Numbered from the stretch's first letter, positions 38,001 through 51,520 are shown. The stretch is 64,000 nt of DNA from Marchantia polymorpha subsp. ruderalis (GCA_037833965.1 AP031358.1:21522001-21586000); one strand, 5' to 3'. The notes: generated by a model from the sequence alone, not told the origin. Numbers and translations are program-made.

Positions 38001-41000
38001 ATTTATTTAAATAAATACAAGAGGAGAAAAGAAAAAACAAAAAAGAAAGCAGTCTTTCACACTGTAGAGCTTGTTGACATCCTTGAACGTATGTGAACTA
38101 AAACAGTAAGTACTGCAAGTATCTGGAGTTCTGAACCCAGCAGCAGCAGCAGTGGTGGCTCTACATCTACTCGAAGAGTAGCCCACCCGCATACATTCAT
38201 ACGATAATATATACGTACATACACGACTGGAATCGGCTGTAGTGCTCGAACACCATATCCAGTTGTTCGGGGCTGATTTGGGGTGAAATTGCGCCTCCGT
38301 TACCCGGAGTGGCAAATCATGACCCTCCGTACACGAAGCGATTTCCCTCCGTCCACTACGTGGAGACATAACATCCCTCCTCGGACTCCCTTCCGTACAT
38401 GGACCAAGGGGTCGCGGGCCGTCGCGGGCTACAAACCGTAGCGAAAAGAAAAGTCATAATTGGGTATGTCCACGTAGGTCGCTACAAGTAAGTCGGTAAG
38501 TGGAAGGACGAAGATAAATCACCTGTTCAGTGGAGTCAGTCGGAAGTGTATCGTTCGGTCGTCGCGTGGTCGCCGATATTTCAGGGGATTATCCCGCAGT
38601 ACTTACTGCAGTACAGTATACCTGTCCCTGTGATGTAGGAAGGATGGAGGGACAGCAAGTGGAAGCCACCGGGTTCTGCCGGTCGGAGCTTCGGTCGTAG
38701 TCACGACGAGGCGAGGAAGAGCCGAGGAAGGGTGACTATCACGAAGGGGCGAATCATGGGGGGGGCTGGGGCGGTTGGGTAACTCGGGAGATGACTCGGA
38801 GTCTGACCGAGGTTGACTGTCCGCGAATCATTGAGCGACCCTCCTGAAGTGCGGAGGGGAGTCGCAGCGGTTCGTTGATTGGCACATGAACTCACCGCCA
38901 TCCAGACGGTCGACCACCGGGCCGCGAGGACGAACCCGGGCGGGTGCCGGAGCTGTCGACCAACGTTCGAATCCGATCCCAGGTTGCGAAGAGTCGAGAT
39001 GTCAAGCGCAGGACGACACACCGCGCGCCGCGAAGCTGGTTGTTGTTACCGGAGCATGGGAACCGGGCATCGCTGCGATGGTTTTTTCTTCTACTGACGA
39101 AGTCCCCGGTGGACGCCGGACCGGCGACTGCCCGTCGTTGTCGGTCGCAGAGGGAGTTTTTGCAAGGACCGAGCTGAGATTTGGGTAATTCGCGCATCCC
39201 AAGTGGCCATGCGTGATTCGAGACCCGGGGTTTGACTCTGTTCGTGCCCGGGGGCGCGCCGCGGTAACTCTCGGACTATTACCGCGATGAAAACGCGCGG
39301 ACAGCAGCAGCTTCTGGTCCGGCGCTCTCCGACGCTCTCCGACGCGCCCTCCGGCTCGGCACAGCTCGGGTGCGCTCAGCTCAGCTCAGCAGCTGCTGCT
39401 GGAGGGCTAGGGAGGCGAGTGCTCGAGCGAGCTTTCTCGTGCGGGGCATCGTTTCTGCTGCTGCTGCTGCTGCTGGCGGATCAATCCTCTGATACAACTC
39501 GGGAATCGAATCTCGCTCGCTTCTGAGAGGAGGGCGCTGTGGAGGCGCACCGGGACGTCTTGCTTGTTGATGCGCGCTGTGGGTCGACCGCGAGATTTTG
39601 TCGAGGAGGAAGGAGCTGCGCGACGCGAGGAGAGAAACGAGAACGAGAGCGAGAAGCGAGGGATTGTGACTTCTGCGAGGAGACCTTCGTCGTTGAGTGT
39701 CGTCGTCGTTGTTGTCGTCGACGTCGGTGGTGGTCGCTGGGCTTCGTCGAGCGGTGACGCTCTGCTACGCGTTTCGGGATGTACAGTGCGTGACAGAGAA
39801 GGGGCTAGGTTACGCAATTAGTGTGAAGGTTTGAGAGGAGTCGCCACTGAGCAGCAGGAATGAATGCATCGGGGAAGGCGTCCCTGGTGGAGTGAAGAGG
39901 CCGGAGCTCGAGCGCTTGGAGCAGCTCGCTGAATGTTGCGGTTCTAGATTGGTTCGATCGCAGGCGGGCGTCGTTTCTCCGCCGTCGAAAGAAGGGGCTG
40001 AAATTAGCCGAGAGAGAGAGAGAGCTGTAGTGCGCTCTGTTCTCGTGGTCCTTCAGCTTTTCCGTCTCCCCTTCGGCCCATGTTCAGCTCCCGAAGACGA
40101 CCCCGCCCTGTTGCGGAAAGGTGTCGCAGGACCGGCCCCGGGGAAGGTACGAGCCTCCTCGAAGCAGCCGAAGGCGTCGTTCGGTATCGGTGACTCGGTA
40201 GGCCAGCGGAATGTTTATTGATTGAACGCTGGGTGAGCTTTTGTCGTCCTGTATTTTCCAAGATATGACCTCCCGTTGAGGTAGGTAGGGACCGAGCAAT
40301 GCGGAGGCTCTGTTGGAGAGGCAGGAGTATCACTGCGCCGGTGCAGCAGGCAGTACAAAACGGGAGTAGCTTTTTTGTGACGCTACCCAGCAGTCAACGC
40401 GATACTGAGTTGTGCCCGTGGGAAATCTTTGCCGAAGTGCTCATCAGTTCTGACTCCTGCGAGGTCTCGCCCTCATGCCGTCGTATTCGTCGTTAATCTC
40501 AATGAGTTCGACACGGAGCGCAGTGAGATGGAGTTCTCGGAGAAGCAGCTACTCGCCTTATCTGATTTGCTGGAGCTCGTACAGAGTGATCTGGGATTGA
40601 AGGCGTGTCTCCTCTGACCAGGAGGGTGTGAAATTTAGCTGGTGGAAAACTTTTGGCTCTACCGCGGTACATGTACGCGACGCAGGGGCCGTAGTGGAAC
40701 TTATGGAGGGCTCCTGTCGGTTGGCGAAGTCAGAGGCCAAGAAATGCAGTAGAGCTGACCGTGTTAGACACGGGAAGAGGTGTTCGACGCGTTCGAACCT
40801 GGTTTGAGCAAGTTTCTGCGCAATACAGTTCTCGGTGTGGGGGAAATAGTTTCCTCTCCGCATCCGAAACGAATTGGTGCCTTGTGAAGCATCGACCGTT
40901 CTTTTCTCCTGAAGAGAAGCAGATTAATTTCCCACAGTTGCATAGTCCAGGCTAGGTATGAGAAGTCAAAGGTGTGAGAGTCGTGGAAACATTTCCTTTG

Positions 41001-41225
41001 GGAGAGGCCCGTACAAATGTGGCCTTTCTATTGAAGTAAGAATGGCGGGCTAGAAGGGTGAACGAAGTTTGTTCATGATTTTAGTCATGATAGTCCACAG
41101 AAGACTACTTCGAGGAACATCCGAAGTGTGAGTATCAGGATAAGGTGTTTTTCAGGAAGGAGTGAGAGCCTTAGCTCTCTTTTCTCTCTTTTCGGGGAGG
41201 AAAAGGGCTGGCGCTGGATCAGTAC
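38001..41225 (+). promoter_or_regulatory. SEUSS upstream region and 5' UTR
   Basis: GC-rich from about 38240 to 40220, with CTG/CAG and GTC clusters (39300-39475, 39700-39730) and a GA run at 40010-40024. Open frames on both strands are short and motif-free. A donor-like GAAGT|GTGAGT at 41127/41128 followed by a pyrimidine run suggests a small intron just before the SEUSS open frame. An ATG at 41087 could splice in phase to 41243, but this start is only a candidate. Confidence 0.45.
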
Positions 41226-42272
41226 TTGGAGTCGAGTCACAGGGCGGTGGCGCCAGCCCCGGCGCCACCGCCTGCTGTGGCCGGAGCCCAATCCCAAAAT
41301 TCATCACTGCTACGATCTAGCAATCCTCTCCTGGAGAGGAGTCTAGGTGGGCAGGTCGGGACGGGGCTCTCTGGTATTTCCCGCAGTCCCTACAACAACA
41401 ACATCAACAACATGATTGCAAATTACAATCGAGGTTCCTTGAATCCCGGGGGAAATGTGGGTGGAGTCAATCCGGGACTCAATGTGGGAGGCAACTCTGG
41501 TCTGAGTGGGCTTGGAGCCGCGGGCATATCCCCATCTTCCAATTTGCAGCGGAGTGCGTTGGGGTCGGACCCTCTAGCTTCACCCGGATCAAGTTCGCTA
41601 GGAGTCCCGGCTTCCCCTCGGTCATTTTCTTCCAGTAATTTGAGCGGGCTACCTGGTTCTTCTGGTCTTGGTGGATCATCGTTGGTTCGGCAAGTTGGTG
41701 GTAGCTCACTGAATAGACTTGAACAGGAACACCAACTCCAGCAATTGCAGCAACAAGCGACATCCACTCCTCCCCAGCAGCAGCAACAGTCATCGTCTCA
41801 GCAGGAATCGTCTCAGGGTCAGCAAAACTCTCAACAAGGCCACACATTGGGCAATGGACAGCAGCTTCCAAATCATCAAGTGTTAGGCGGTACAGGTCTT
41901 GGTAGTGGGCAGCAATTGCAGGCTCTAGGGCTTGGGTCGGGTCAGCAGATGCAGTCGCCACAGGGTCTCAGCGCTGTCACTCTGGATGCTCAGACTGATC
42001 CTCACAACCAGCTTCTCGTTCCGAAGGTGGAAGTTAAACAAGAAGAAGACCTGCAACATCAAGTTGCCCAACACCTTCAAAGACCCGAGTCATTGCTCTC
42101 TCCCCAGCTGCAAAGATCGCAAGATGTCTATCAGTTACAACAGCGTCAGCAGCAGCAACAACAGTCCCAGCAAATGCTTAGCATGTATCAGCACCAGCGG
42201 TTGATGCAGCAGCAGCAACAACAACAACATTTACTGCAGTCACACCTGCAACGACCACACATGCAGCAACAG

Positions 42273-42304
<32 letters not shown>

Positions 42305-42374
42305 ACAATTGCAACAGCAACAACAGCAGCAACAGCAACAGCAACAACAGCAGCAGCAACAGCAGCATTTGCAG

Positions 42375-42429
<55 letters not shown>

Positions 42430-45400
42430 AACAGCAACAGCAACAACAGCAACAGCAGCAACAGCAACAGCAGCAGCATGCGAATATCTTGCAAAATGCA
42501 GGTCCTTCCAAGCAGCCTGCTGAATCCAGCGTCTGTGCTCGTCGCCTCATGAATTATATGTACCATCAGCGACATCGACCGCAAGTGAGTCTCAATTTCA
42601 AATTTGTAATCTTGATTCACGTTTCGTTTGTCTTCACATGTTTCACTCACAGTTATCCCATTCTGACTCCTGAGCTCAGCAGGTTTAGGCTCATTATTTT
42701 GGGGAAGGTTCTCATGTCTCACTATTTCAATATCTTGCAGGATAATAACATTACTTTTTGGCGGAAGTTTGTTTCCGAGTACTTCGGTCCCAGAGCCAAA
42801 AAACGCTGGTGTGTTTCTTTATATGGAAGTGGTGGCCGGCAACCTACTGGTGTCTTCCCTCAGGTAAACCTCACTAGTTACATTAATATTGCTAGAAGTC
42901 TCCTGAATATCATGCCATGTAAATTTGTGTCGCTGGGTAGTGGTACCCCCGCGATTAGATTTGTCTGGGAATGCGTCGACTGTCCTCGAAAATTTTCGCA
43001 CTGAAGTAGAAGGTTGAAACAGTTTTATCCCCTTCCGTCCAAGGGGTTGAACGGACACTAGTATGAAATGAGACTACCTTTAAGAAGAATTTATCTTTTA
43101 GTTCCTGCGTTTTCACACACTGTATACGACATCGTAGCTTCTAAGTGACAAGTTTTTGAAACGTCATGATCAAGTTTATAAGCTGCCTATTAGTATTAGT
43201 ACTGTCCAGGATTCACAAATCTCACTACATTCAGTTTTTTCTGGAAACGCTTATCATACATCGTTATATTGGCATATGTGCTCAATTTCTATATAGAGAT
43301 GCTACTCACGTGTACTTGCACGTAGTACAGTACTGGCTACGCCTGTTCATATCCTTTTGTGTAGCTTTTATAAAGACTGTTTTCAAAGTCTGATTGAGTG
43401 CTCACTTAACTTCTCTGGAAACTTTTTACTTCGTTTCTTTGTACAGGATGTATGGCACTGTGAGATATGCGGTACCAAGCCTGGTCGTGGTTTTGGTAAG
43501 ATTTCACTTTTATTTCCTTGATTGAGATTTTGAGAATAAGTGTGAAAGATCACAGCACTTGTGCAGGGACGAAGATAGGAAGTGCAAGTTCTCTAGTGAG
43601 CAACTAGAGTTAAAGTCCATCAACTGGAAGACGTAGAGCTTTATCAGTGCCTAAGAACGTGTACTTACGCATGGTAGTTCACCGGTCATGTAGGAGCTTA
43701 AGAGTTTTACTGAGTTTCTTTTTAGCATTGGATAAAGATCAAAGCAAAGTTATGTCTCAATGTTTTTGACATTGTAGTTGCTGTGACAATTTTGGAAGTC
43801 TACGTGATCGCAAGTGCTCATATATCTAAACTTGTCATGTCCTGCTCTCAGAAACTACTGTGGAAGTTCTACCAAGACTTTGCAAGATAAAGTATGACAG
43901 TGGAATACTGGAGGAGCTCTTATTTGTTGATCTTCCTCACGAGTACAAATTGAGCTCTGGTCTCATGGTTTTGGAGTATGGTAAAGCCATACAAGAGAGC
44001 GTTTTTGATGCTCTGCGTGTTGTTCGCGATGGACAACTCCGCATAATTTTTTCTGCCGATCTGAAGGTACCGTGGAGACGTGCAAGTCTGTACCCCGTGA
44101 TACTCCTGGAACGTTCGCACACTTGATTATTGTGGGTTAGGTAGTGTCGCTAGTTTACTAGCGACGTTATCCTGGTGGGACTATGTCTAAACTTTGCAGA
44201 GCGATCCTGTATTTTCGTGCATATGGTTGCGAGAGTAAGCTTCAGTTTCTAAGTGCTTGTGAGGTCGTCGCACGACCACACATTGTGGATACTAGACATC
44301 ACTGTCGTTTATTTTTTTTGGCAAAAAGACTGTTACGGTTTAATGACCCTTTTCGTTGATATTTGTCGAATATAGATATTGTCGTGGGAATTCTGTGCAA
44401 GAAGCCACGAGGAGCTGCTCCCACGGCGGCTCATTGTACCGCAGGTGAGTTTTAATATTCGTGAGTAAGTAATGTACAAACACAAATAGTCTTTCTTCAT
44501 ACTGTTGGCGCAAAATAGAATCAGACGACGCAAGACGTTAGGTACCTCTGCGCAGCTCTAGGTGTCCCATCCACACACAGATCGGATATCATTCTCTGTT
44601 TTAACTGCAACAGCGCCACCGACGTAATGCCTCCGGAAATTTTTTGGCTTATCTGCCATCTTACATCGAAGCTTAAAAAGTATCTTGTTTTCGAAGAAGA
44701 AGAAGCAATTGAGGCTGATGTTGAAGTGATGGATTTGAGCGTTTCGCAGGTCACTCAGCTAGCTACGATCGCTCAAAAGTATCAAACATCCACCAACCAA
44801 AATGGTGGTGCCAGCCTCTCGCTGCAAGAGATGCAAACTAATTGCCATTTGTAAGTAGCTGTGCTGATGAATATATGCCGTAGATGTGATTCATTTTTTC
44901 TGTCGGAACTGGTGGACTGTGTTACTGTCTCCATGACTGGCGTGTGAAAAATCTCTCATGCATCTCAGTGTTAACCTGCCTTTCTTTTACGTCATTTTAG
45001 GTTTGTCACAAGTGCTCGACAGCTGGCGAGAAATTTGGAGGTGCCCACGGTCAACGACCTCGGATACACGAAGAGATACGTTCGATGTCTTCAGGTACGT
45101 GATACGAACAGTGTACCGTCTCTTGGTCAATGATTATCAAAATTATTTTGTCAATGGTTTACGTGCATCTACATAGTCTTTCATCGTGAGAATTTATCTT
45201 AATGCTCCTCTCTGTTGTTGGCCATTGTTCTTAAGGTCTCAGATATGTAGTGTAACCTAGTTCTATCTGTCTTGCAGATTTCGGAGGTCGTTAACAGTAT
45301 GAAAGATTTAATTGACTTCAGTCGCGAGAATAACATGGGGCCAATTGGTAGGCACTTGATTTGCCTCGATTATCTCGTTTAATGCAGTCGCAGTCGTGTT

Positions 45401-45589
45401 CTATGTCCAGCACCCCTCTTTTGCTTGTAGTTCTCGCAGTTTAAAGAATCAAAGATGTCTATCTTCTCCTGCCTTTCTGAAGTAGTTGGGTACTTACTGT
45501 ATTAAATTGCGACTTTCGTATGCATCAGAGAGTCTTGTGCGTTTTCCGCGGAGAACTTCTAGTACCAGTGGACAAGGGAATCAGTCTAT

Positions 45590-45633
<44 letters not shown>

Positions 45634-46649
45634 AGCAGCAGCAGCAAGAGCAGTTAGCTCTTCAGAGTATGGTTTCTGATCAGAACGCTGGTACTCTGAA
45701 TGCCCTAAATGCAAACACTTTGACCGCGTTGCAGCAGCAGTTAGCAGTTAGCAGCAATAACCATGCTGGCAACAATCTGACTTCGTCTATGAACGGTTCG
45801 TTACACTCCAACAATCCCCTGGGATCTTTTTCTAATCACCTACATCCGAATTCTTTGGCGTCTCTGCAAGGTTCGTTGCAGAATAGCTCGAACTCTCTCG
45901 GTAGTGCCCTGCAGTCACCCAGCTCGATGCAAGCCTCACCAACGAACTCCATTTCTTCATTCCAACCTTCTCTGACTACTCTGTCCGGTGCCCTTCAGCC
46001 ATCTAACCTTAACACATTTTCCAATTCACTTCAGCAGAGCACCCTAAACTCTGCAGCAAATCTGCTGCAGCAACAGTCTTCTATGCAATCCGCCCAATCT
46101 GCACAGCATGATTCCCAAAATGCTGTGCACCATCTACTCCAAGAAATGATGATGAGTCAACAGATGAACGGTGGAAGTTTCCAACAAGGTTTGGGTGGAA
46201 CCAATGTTGGAGGAAATGTAGGTGTTAATTCTGGACTTGGGGGTAGTGTGAGTGGCCTGAACACACTAGGTGGGTCCGGCTCTTTAGGCCACGGTTCTTC
46301 GGTTATCGGAGGCAGCAGTAATGGAGTACTGAGCAATCATTTAGGAGGGAATAACACTAGTTTAGGAGGTGGTTTAGGTGGGTCTTTGAGTTCCAGTATT
46401 GGGAGTGGAGCAAATACCATTCCTGGCCTTGGAAACACCCTTAGAAATGTGGGGAGTTTGAGTAATATAAGCGCAATGAATGCCCTAAACGGCAGGCTGA
46501 ACTTAGCAGGAGGGAGTCAACAACACAACTTGCAAATGCAGGATCCAGGTCAAGGGCTCCACCATGACCTTGCCGGAAACAGTATGTTGGGTAGCCTTGG
46601 TGCTGCAGGAGGCTTTGGGGGCCTCCAATTTAACTGGAAGTCTCCCTGA
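41226..46649 (+). CDS. SEU: SEUSS/SEUSS-LIKE transcriptional co-regulator, 9 exons, about 1066 codons
   Basis: Nuclear LIM-domain-binding-type adaptor of the SEUSS/SLK family, which partners LEUNIG-type co-repressors in plants. Exons: 41226-42584, 42741-42863, 43447-43495, 43852-44066, 44376-44444, 44750-44850, 45001-45094, 45278-45347, 45529-46649. All are GT..AG and phase-consistent. The LDB core covers about residues 440-693 of the open frame: RRLMNYMYHQRHRP, NNITFWRKFVSEYF, AKKRWCVSLYGSG, DVWHCEICGTKPGRGF, VEVLPRLCKIKYDSG, VVRDGQLRII, LSWEFCARSHEELLPRR, LGYTKRYVRCLQISEVVNSM. Flanks are Gly/Ser/Asn/Gln-rich, with a very long polyQ before the core and a second after it. QNAVHHLLQEMMMSQQMNGG near the C-terminus fits SLK proteins; AGAQSQNSSLLRSSN near the N-terminus fits SEUSS. 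41226 is a TTG with no in-frame ATG upstream before a stop, so the true start lies in an earlier exon or at an internal Met (41421 area). Confidence 0.92.
42207..42478 (+). repeat. CAG/CAA tract encoding polyglutamine
   Basis: About 90 nearly uninterrupted Gln codons, CAG and CAA intermixed, with isolated Leu, His and Met interruptions. It lies at roughly residues 327-417 of the SEUSS frame, directly before the LDB core. Long poly-Leu and poly-Cys frames on the opposite strand are shadows of it. Confidence 0.95.
44146..44165. repeat. 8-bp inverted repeat in SEUSS intron 4
   Basis: GTCGCTAG, a 4-nt loop, then CTAGCGAC, perfect arms. Confidence 0.8.
45589..45654 (+). repeat. Second CAG/CAA polyglutamine tract in SEUSS
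   Basis: About 20 consecutive Gln codons, starting with CAG, then CAA, then CAG blocks, at the beginning of the last exon. Confidence 0.95.
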
Positions 46650-48900
46650 TGAACAGTTTCCGGGTCGGAAACGTTTTTCGAGTTGGCATATGTTCAGGAA
46701 ACCTTTTTCCTTCTTGAACCTTGGGAGGTGTATGTGACCTGTTGTAGATGGTCTCAATTTGGTCTGTATCAGTGTCCAGTAGGTCAGTATTCCCTTGGAT
46801 GGGATGAAACCACGTCAGTGGACCCTCTTAAGATGCACGCCTTATCAACCCAAATTTGACACTTCCGAGGGTAAGGCAGGAAGTTCGACTGCGCCCGCCA
46901 GAGGCATATGTTGAGTTTAAATGCACTGCGTACGATACGACCGATTTTCTTACTGACGCAGATATGCGCTGCAGTTGTCATTGCTTGACCCCCTCCTTCC
47001 CTTCCTCTTCTTTAAGTCCCACCCATTATGCAGGGGAGAAATTTCCCCTTCGTGAAAGTTATGAGACTCAAATTGTCATGGACAGTTTTGTTCCAGCGGT
47101 ACATCATGTATTTTAATATTCAGATTTGAGGGAAAGAAACAATGCTTTTTCCGGTATGATACGCCATCCAGCTGTTTCTGACTTTGGGTGCAGTCCTCCT
47201 GGCTGCAGTGGATCTCGTGATGCTCCAGAACAATCAGATTAGTTTCGACTATATCCTTTGGTTCTCATGTTTGCTCCTTGATACTTGTCTATATTTTTCT
47301 CCTTATTTTCAAGTAATCTTATGCGTGGTCTCTTGTGACGACCGAGGTTGGTGACCGGTTTGCTCTTTCAGTTGTATATTTACGAGTAAAATTTGAATTA
47401 CCCGGATTCTTTTGTCTATCTCCGTCATTAGCAAGAGGGATGTGGTAATGATGTATAGCTGTCATCCGTCTCGAGATCATTTTGCACACCACTCGGGAAT
47501 ATTTCTTGTATTTTCGAAGACATTATCCTTCTGGATCCAGCCAAATCTCGATTATTTTGCAGCCACAATTATACCATGACGAACGCTCCCTGCTATCAAC
47601 CTTACCAGGACACCTCCAGGAATTGTCGGGTCCGGATACCGGTCGTACACCATTTATTTTACTTGAAGGCACTACGAATTTCCTTTTTGGTTCTTGAGGT
47701 TACCTGGTAGGTAGGCGTCTGGGTTTGACCTGTAATTGAATTGGAGCGTACATGGCCTTCGTGATATATGGTCACGTTGTCAGCGGATCATCAATCGTGA
47801 GGAGAGCAGATTATTTATGTGTTTTTGAGAAGGTTTGAATAGACACTGAAGTAGGATGTGTACAATTAGATGGTGGAAGCTCATCACATAGGTCTATGTG
47901 CTTGATTCCTTCGGTTCATATAGGTAATGTTTGCCTACTTCAAAAGCAGTATCAGTTATGGGATTGGAGGTTGTGTACTGTCATTGTAACAAGGACCAGC
48001 TGCTCTCGGTTCTCAACGATGGGCCTCGGGCTTCTCACAGAACTATGCTTCGATGTAACAAGTAGTTAGTGATTATTCGGGATAGAAACCTTGATTCAGA
48101 GCGATTGGCATCTGCATTGTTTGTCTTCGATAGAATTCATCCTCGATACTTCTATAGTTTTTGAGAGTCCGCATCTTCATTCTTCGGAGCTTATTCTCGT
48201 AGCACTTTTGCGAATGTTTCTAGCTGGAACATCACTCTTAGCGCTCTCTAGTGAGGAGGTAGGACTCGGTCGTTCAGTGGCTCGAAGCAGTGAAAGACTA
48301 TCACGATATCGAGTACCAAAGGAGTTACGAATTCATGCCAAGGTATGTGGCAAGGACATCGCTCTGCTACCTGAAGTTGGGTACTTCATTCTGCTATGGA
48401 GTATCTTTGCTAGCCTTCTAATGAACCTCACTCTCGGCTAGGATCGAATCCGTCATGCTCCGACGTCCTCATGTGAACTCACGAGAACCTTGACGTGTAG
48501 TAGTGTAAGAAGGAACTCCACATTCGGGTAAGAAGGAGAACGTAGCTCATCTACGTGAGTCTGGAAGTATATTATCGAAAATGTCGAACTGGCCTAATAC
48601 TAGCCAGCCAGTTCGTAGACAGCAGGGCATTGAGGATAATATCACTAGGACGTAAATTTTTCGAGCAGTAGAGTATCCTAACACGAGAATGAATTGCAAC
48701 ATATCTTGCAAATCTGTCTTGTAAAACATTGAGGGACTGCTCCCTGACCCCATAAAGCTTGCATATCTGAATCGTAAATTTGGTGATGTTGAGGAACTAA
48801 GTATTCCTCTATGCACTGACGAAAGTTTAAATTACCGAATAGCTACGAAAAGGATGGCAACAAGACAATGCGGTAAAAACAAAGAAATCGTGTTGTGGTG
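46650..48900 (+). other. SEUSS 3' UTR and downstream sequence, no further gene recognised
   Basis: Mixed composition with stops in all frames. A 116-codon open frame at 48091-48441 has no recognisable features. The polyadenylation site cannot be placed confidently. Confidence 0.4.
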
Positions 48901-49340
48901 CTCAAAGTATTTACGAGTGAAGTGAGGAACAGTTCATCAAATCAACAAGACAGGAATATTGTAATTATACTCCTAAAATTGGTGTGAAGGTTGGTTTTCT
49001 GGGTTTTTATGTAAAATCTGTACAATAAATAAATAAATAAATGGATTTACTTTATCATTTAGTTACCAAAAAATAATTACTTTAACTATGATATACAAAC
49101 ATTACTTCTCTTGTGGAGATATTCACACGCCAGGAATGTGTATGAGAAAATTTAACTTTGAAATTTGATTAGTTTTCATAAGAACCTATCTTTCTCATTA
49201 AGAATTAGAGTAAAAAATATATCAAATTTATGTGTTTGAACATTGACATTTAAGAATCACAATAGAAGTAATTAAATATGAAACTTACATTTTGCGCACT
49301 AAAAAACTAGCTACACTTGAAAAATCAAGTTGAGTGAATA

Positions 49341-50003
49341 CTTGACCTTGTTTTACCCACCTGGAATAGAACATCATGCACATTCCATCGAGTATGTAAC
49401 CTAGGGGTGAGTTATATTAATTTCTTTCTCTTGTGTTGGTTTGATTTTTCATTATGTTTTGTCATTGATGATTTCCAGTTTAACATCTTTTAATTGATAT
49501 CAGAGCGAGTTCTGATACACGGGCTGTAACATTATTATCTTTTATAGTCACAATCTCTAGGTATTTTTCTAGAACTTATAACGAAATAATTATATATATT
49601 ATGAGATTAATGTTTGTCTATGCTAATAAATATTTTAATTTAATTTTCGTATTTTTTAGTTATAGTTATGATTTAGTTTTAATTAATTTTTGGGTAAAAT
49701 ATCGACCTTAAGTTAATTTTTTATTTGAAAAATGATATGAATATAGATTACAATTTCCTTAACATGAACTAAGAGTAAAATTCTTGAAATTAATATCAGT
49801 TAAGCAACAATCTTGACTCCTAGCTGAATATAGCTAGAAGGGTCCTTGTACATCAAACCCTGTTTCACAAACTTGGAATAAAACATCGCGCTTGTTTCCA
49901 TTGTGAATGTATATTAGTCGAAGGTATGTATCATTGGTATCATTCGTTAACTTGGTTTCTCATTGGATTTTGGTTCAATTTTCTTTAAATTTTACGTTTA
50001 ACA
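49341..50003 (+). repeat. Diverged direct repeats about 500 bp apart, first followed by a PBS-like site
   Basis: Copy 1 (49341-49488) and copy 2 (about 49843-50003) share, in order, CCTTGT, TGGAATA-AACATC, TTCCAT, TTGGTTT, TTTTCATT and TTTAACA-like blocks with indels. TGATATCAGAGC at 49495-49506 differs at one base from the common plant initiator-Met tRNA primer site TGGTATCAGAGC, so copy 1 may be the end of an old LTR. Confidence 0.5.
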
Positions 50004-51068
50004 GAAGATAAAATCCCATGCACAATTGCTAAGATAAATATTGTATATTTCTTGTAAAATTGTGAAATTTTGAGTTTTCATATTTTAAGTAAATATTTTT
50101 AATCAACAGATATTAAGAAATAATTTTTTCCTCTTTTTTATTTAAGCATGCATGTAATCATATTGGATGTTAATCAAATACAAAAATAAATATTAACATG
50201 TTATTTCATATATATATATATATAAATCATATCAATGTATATGTTATATGTAATTTTGATTTTGTATGTATAATAAAAATTTAAAGCTTGAATTTTTTTT
50301 TCAAAATGATTAACTTCAATAAAAAATAAAATAAATGTAAATTTTTTTTGCCAATTTTTTCTCATCTTTGTATCATAAATATATCAAGAAATTTAAGATG
50401 TATTTCTAGTTTTTAAATTATTGCAAAAATTTAAAACTAAAAATGATCACATCCATAATATTTACACATATTTTAAGATAATATTTATTTAAATAATATT
50501 AGGATAGCTTTAATTTTAAACATAAATCTGATTTTACTTTATTAATTCTCCAAATTTTTTAATTCTCCAATATCTAAAACAATGTATTATTGATTTATTT
50601 GAATATTGCTTTTGATATGAATTGTATTTATTGAAATGAATTTGAATTGTCTTGAGTATGACAAAACACTTGAATATTCAGTGATAAAATTGATTCTAGA
50701 ATCAAAATTTTATGTTCTTAATGATATTTTAAGTGATAAAATAAAAAATAAAATCAAAGTGAATTGTTTGAAAGTAAAAATTGAAATATATTGATGATAA
50801 TAATTTTGTGTGAAACATATAGAACATAGAGCAATTGAGTTGAAGATCATGAATGTTATTGAAACAACAATAGTTACTAAAGAAGATAATAAAACATTCA
50901 TATTATTTATGCTCTATAAGATGTGTAATTTGTTGATCGTATCAACATTTATATGTCATGTTAAGAATAAAACATATGTCAGGATTTAGATAAGTTTTTT
51001 ATGAAAATTGTATAGATTTTTTTTGAATTTTTTTTTTGCTAGATATTTATTTGCAAAATATAATTTAC

Positions 51069-51302
51069 ACGAGAGTTAACTAGAACTAATTCATAACCAT
51101 AACATGATAAAATAATTACATAAATAGATAATTAAAAATTAGCTAGTAAAGAGAAAACAAAAATTTTGTAACCTATATAACTATTCAGCGGTAAATTCTA
51201 AAAAAAAAAACCTAATACAAGGTCCATATTTACATGAGTTAACTAGAACTAAATCATAATCATCACATAATAAAATAAAAATATATAAAGAGATAACTAA
51301 AG
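51069..51302. repeat. Diverged direct repeat, about 70-bp copies
   Basis: GAGTTAACTAGAACTAA-TCATAA, then C-ATAACATGATAAAATAA-like sequence occurs at 51069-51135 and again at 51233-51302, with a few substitutions. Confidence 0.7.
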
Positions 51303-51415
51303 ATAGGTGCTGGCAGATTCTATCGTTTTTCCCACATACAACGTGCATGATAGCAAAGTGTCGCATGAATCTTTTCAAAGAAATAACTCTGATCAACACA
51401 TCAGTTGGATTAAGT

Positions 51416-51520
51416 TTACCGTCAATCTTGATTAGCTCTATCACCAAAATTTATTGTCAAGATTGATTAGCTCAATCATCAGAATCTACCGTCAATAGTG
51501 ACTACCTCAATCATGTGCTC
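51416..51520. repeat. Three tandem copies of a 35-bp unit
   Basis: Units at about 51416-51450, 51451-51486 and 51487-51520 share TTACCGTCAA, GATTAGCTCAATCA and related blocks. Confidence 0.75.

Noticed and set aside
42188..42722. Minus-strand frames of long poly-Cys and poly-Leu
   Set aside because: They are the opposite-strand reading of the CAG/CAA polyglutamine tract in SEUSS.
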